64,000 bases of DNA from the NCBI RefSeq assembly GCF_900105005.1, contig NZ_LT629748.1:3658001-3722000 (forward strand), in the 5' to 3' direction. The first letter of the stretch is position 1; every line of letters starts with the position of its first letter. Positions 63,979 through 64,000 of the stretch are shown in pieces. A program made the position numbers and the translations under genes. The notes beneath the pieces are model-generated. The model was not told where the DNA came from, did not search any database, and saw nothing but the letters and a program-made list of their open reading frames with translations. The stretch is from Halopseudomonas litoralis. Lineage in GTDB: Bacteria > Pseudomonadota > Gammaproteobacteria > Pseudomonadales > Pseudomonadaceae.

Positions 63979-64000
63979 TCATGGCTTGGCGACGGTGGTC
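63979..64000 (-). CDS. C-terminal end of an upstream gene, pyrR by synteny
   Basis: A frame on the minus strand ends in TGA at 63981-63979, 7 bp ahead of the pyrB start, reading TVAKP before the stop. Pseudomonas has pyrR directly before pyrB. Only about six codons are visible, so the identity is a guess from order. Confidence 0.35.

Noticed and set aside
1..64000. CRISPR arrays, transposase genes, prophage, rRNA or tRNA
   Set aside because: No regularly spaced repeats, no DDE/IS200-like or integrase proteins and no tRNA-like cloverleaf seen.

Overview
The window reads as a stretch of near-origin chromosome from a Pseudomonadaceae gammaproteobacterium. Moderately high G+C, Pseudomonas-type gene orders (cc4-dsbA, polA/engB with an ErsA-type sRNA between them, coxBA-ctaG-coxC, proC-yggS/pilTU, pyrB-pyrC', siaABCD) and sequence-level family resemblance all point there; a Halopseudomonas/Stutzerimonas-like lineage is my guess, not something proven. 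No rRNA, tRNA, CRISPR array, phage or transposase gene was seen.

Layout. 0-8 kb: a partial EEP-family phosphodiesterase, dsbA, cytochrome c4, engB, an ErsA-like sRNA with an AlgU-type promoter, polA, a DUF2782 protein, thrB, and a xenA/arsR divergent pair around a perfect operator palindrome. 8.6-17.1 kb: the aa3 cytochrome c oxidase cluster (coxB-coxA-ctaG-coxC) and its assembly factors (SURF1, a Sco-like protein, heme A and heme O synthases, Sco1/SenC), nearly all on the minus strand. 17.5-21.3 kb: a conserved hypothetical, prlC-yheV, and a gamma carbonic anhydrase.

21-31.6 kb is a mosaic of accessory genes: a diguanylate cyclase, two MDR-type reductases, two alpha/beta hydrolases, a PAS-GGDEF-EAL protein, a methyltransferase and a RES/Xre toxin-antitoxin pair with a recognisable promoter-operator. 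31.6-41.1 kb is the most striking block: seven same-strand, closely spaced genes encoding a TonB-dependent receptor, a lipoprotein beta-propeller phytase, a private ExbB-ExbD-TonB energy module, a Tat-lipoprotein PhoX-type phosphatase and a periplasmic metallophosphoesterase, with a candidate PHO box ahead of the receptor gene. It looks like a self-contained organophosphate (probably phytate) scavenging operon. It is followed by a degenerate-GGDEF membrane protein overlapping an AraC-type regulator.

43.4-57.9 kb returns to core Pseudomonas synteny: mtgA, DUF423, thiS-thiG-trmB, then a small catabolic insertion (crotonase, thioesterase, Fe-ADH), then hemW-rdgB-DUF4426-metW-metX, yggT-proC-yggS and the twitching ATPases pilT-pilU. 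57.9-64 kb: siaA-siaB-siaC-siaD (stress-linked c-di-GMP/aggregation switch) sits only 12 bp behind pyrB-pyrC', so pyrimidine and siaABCD genes may be co-transcribed. Small palindromic repeats of REP type are scattered in gaps at about 18.2, 23.6, 32.6 and 48.0 kb.
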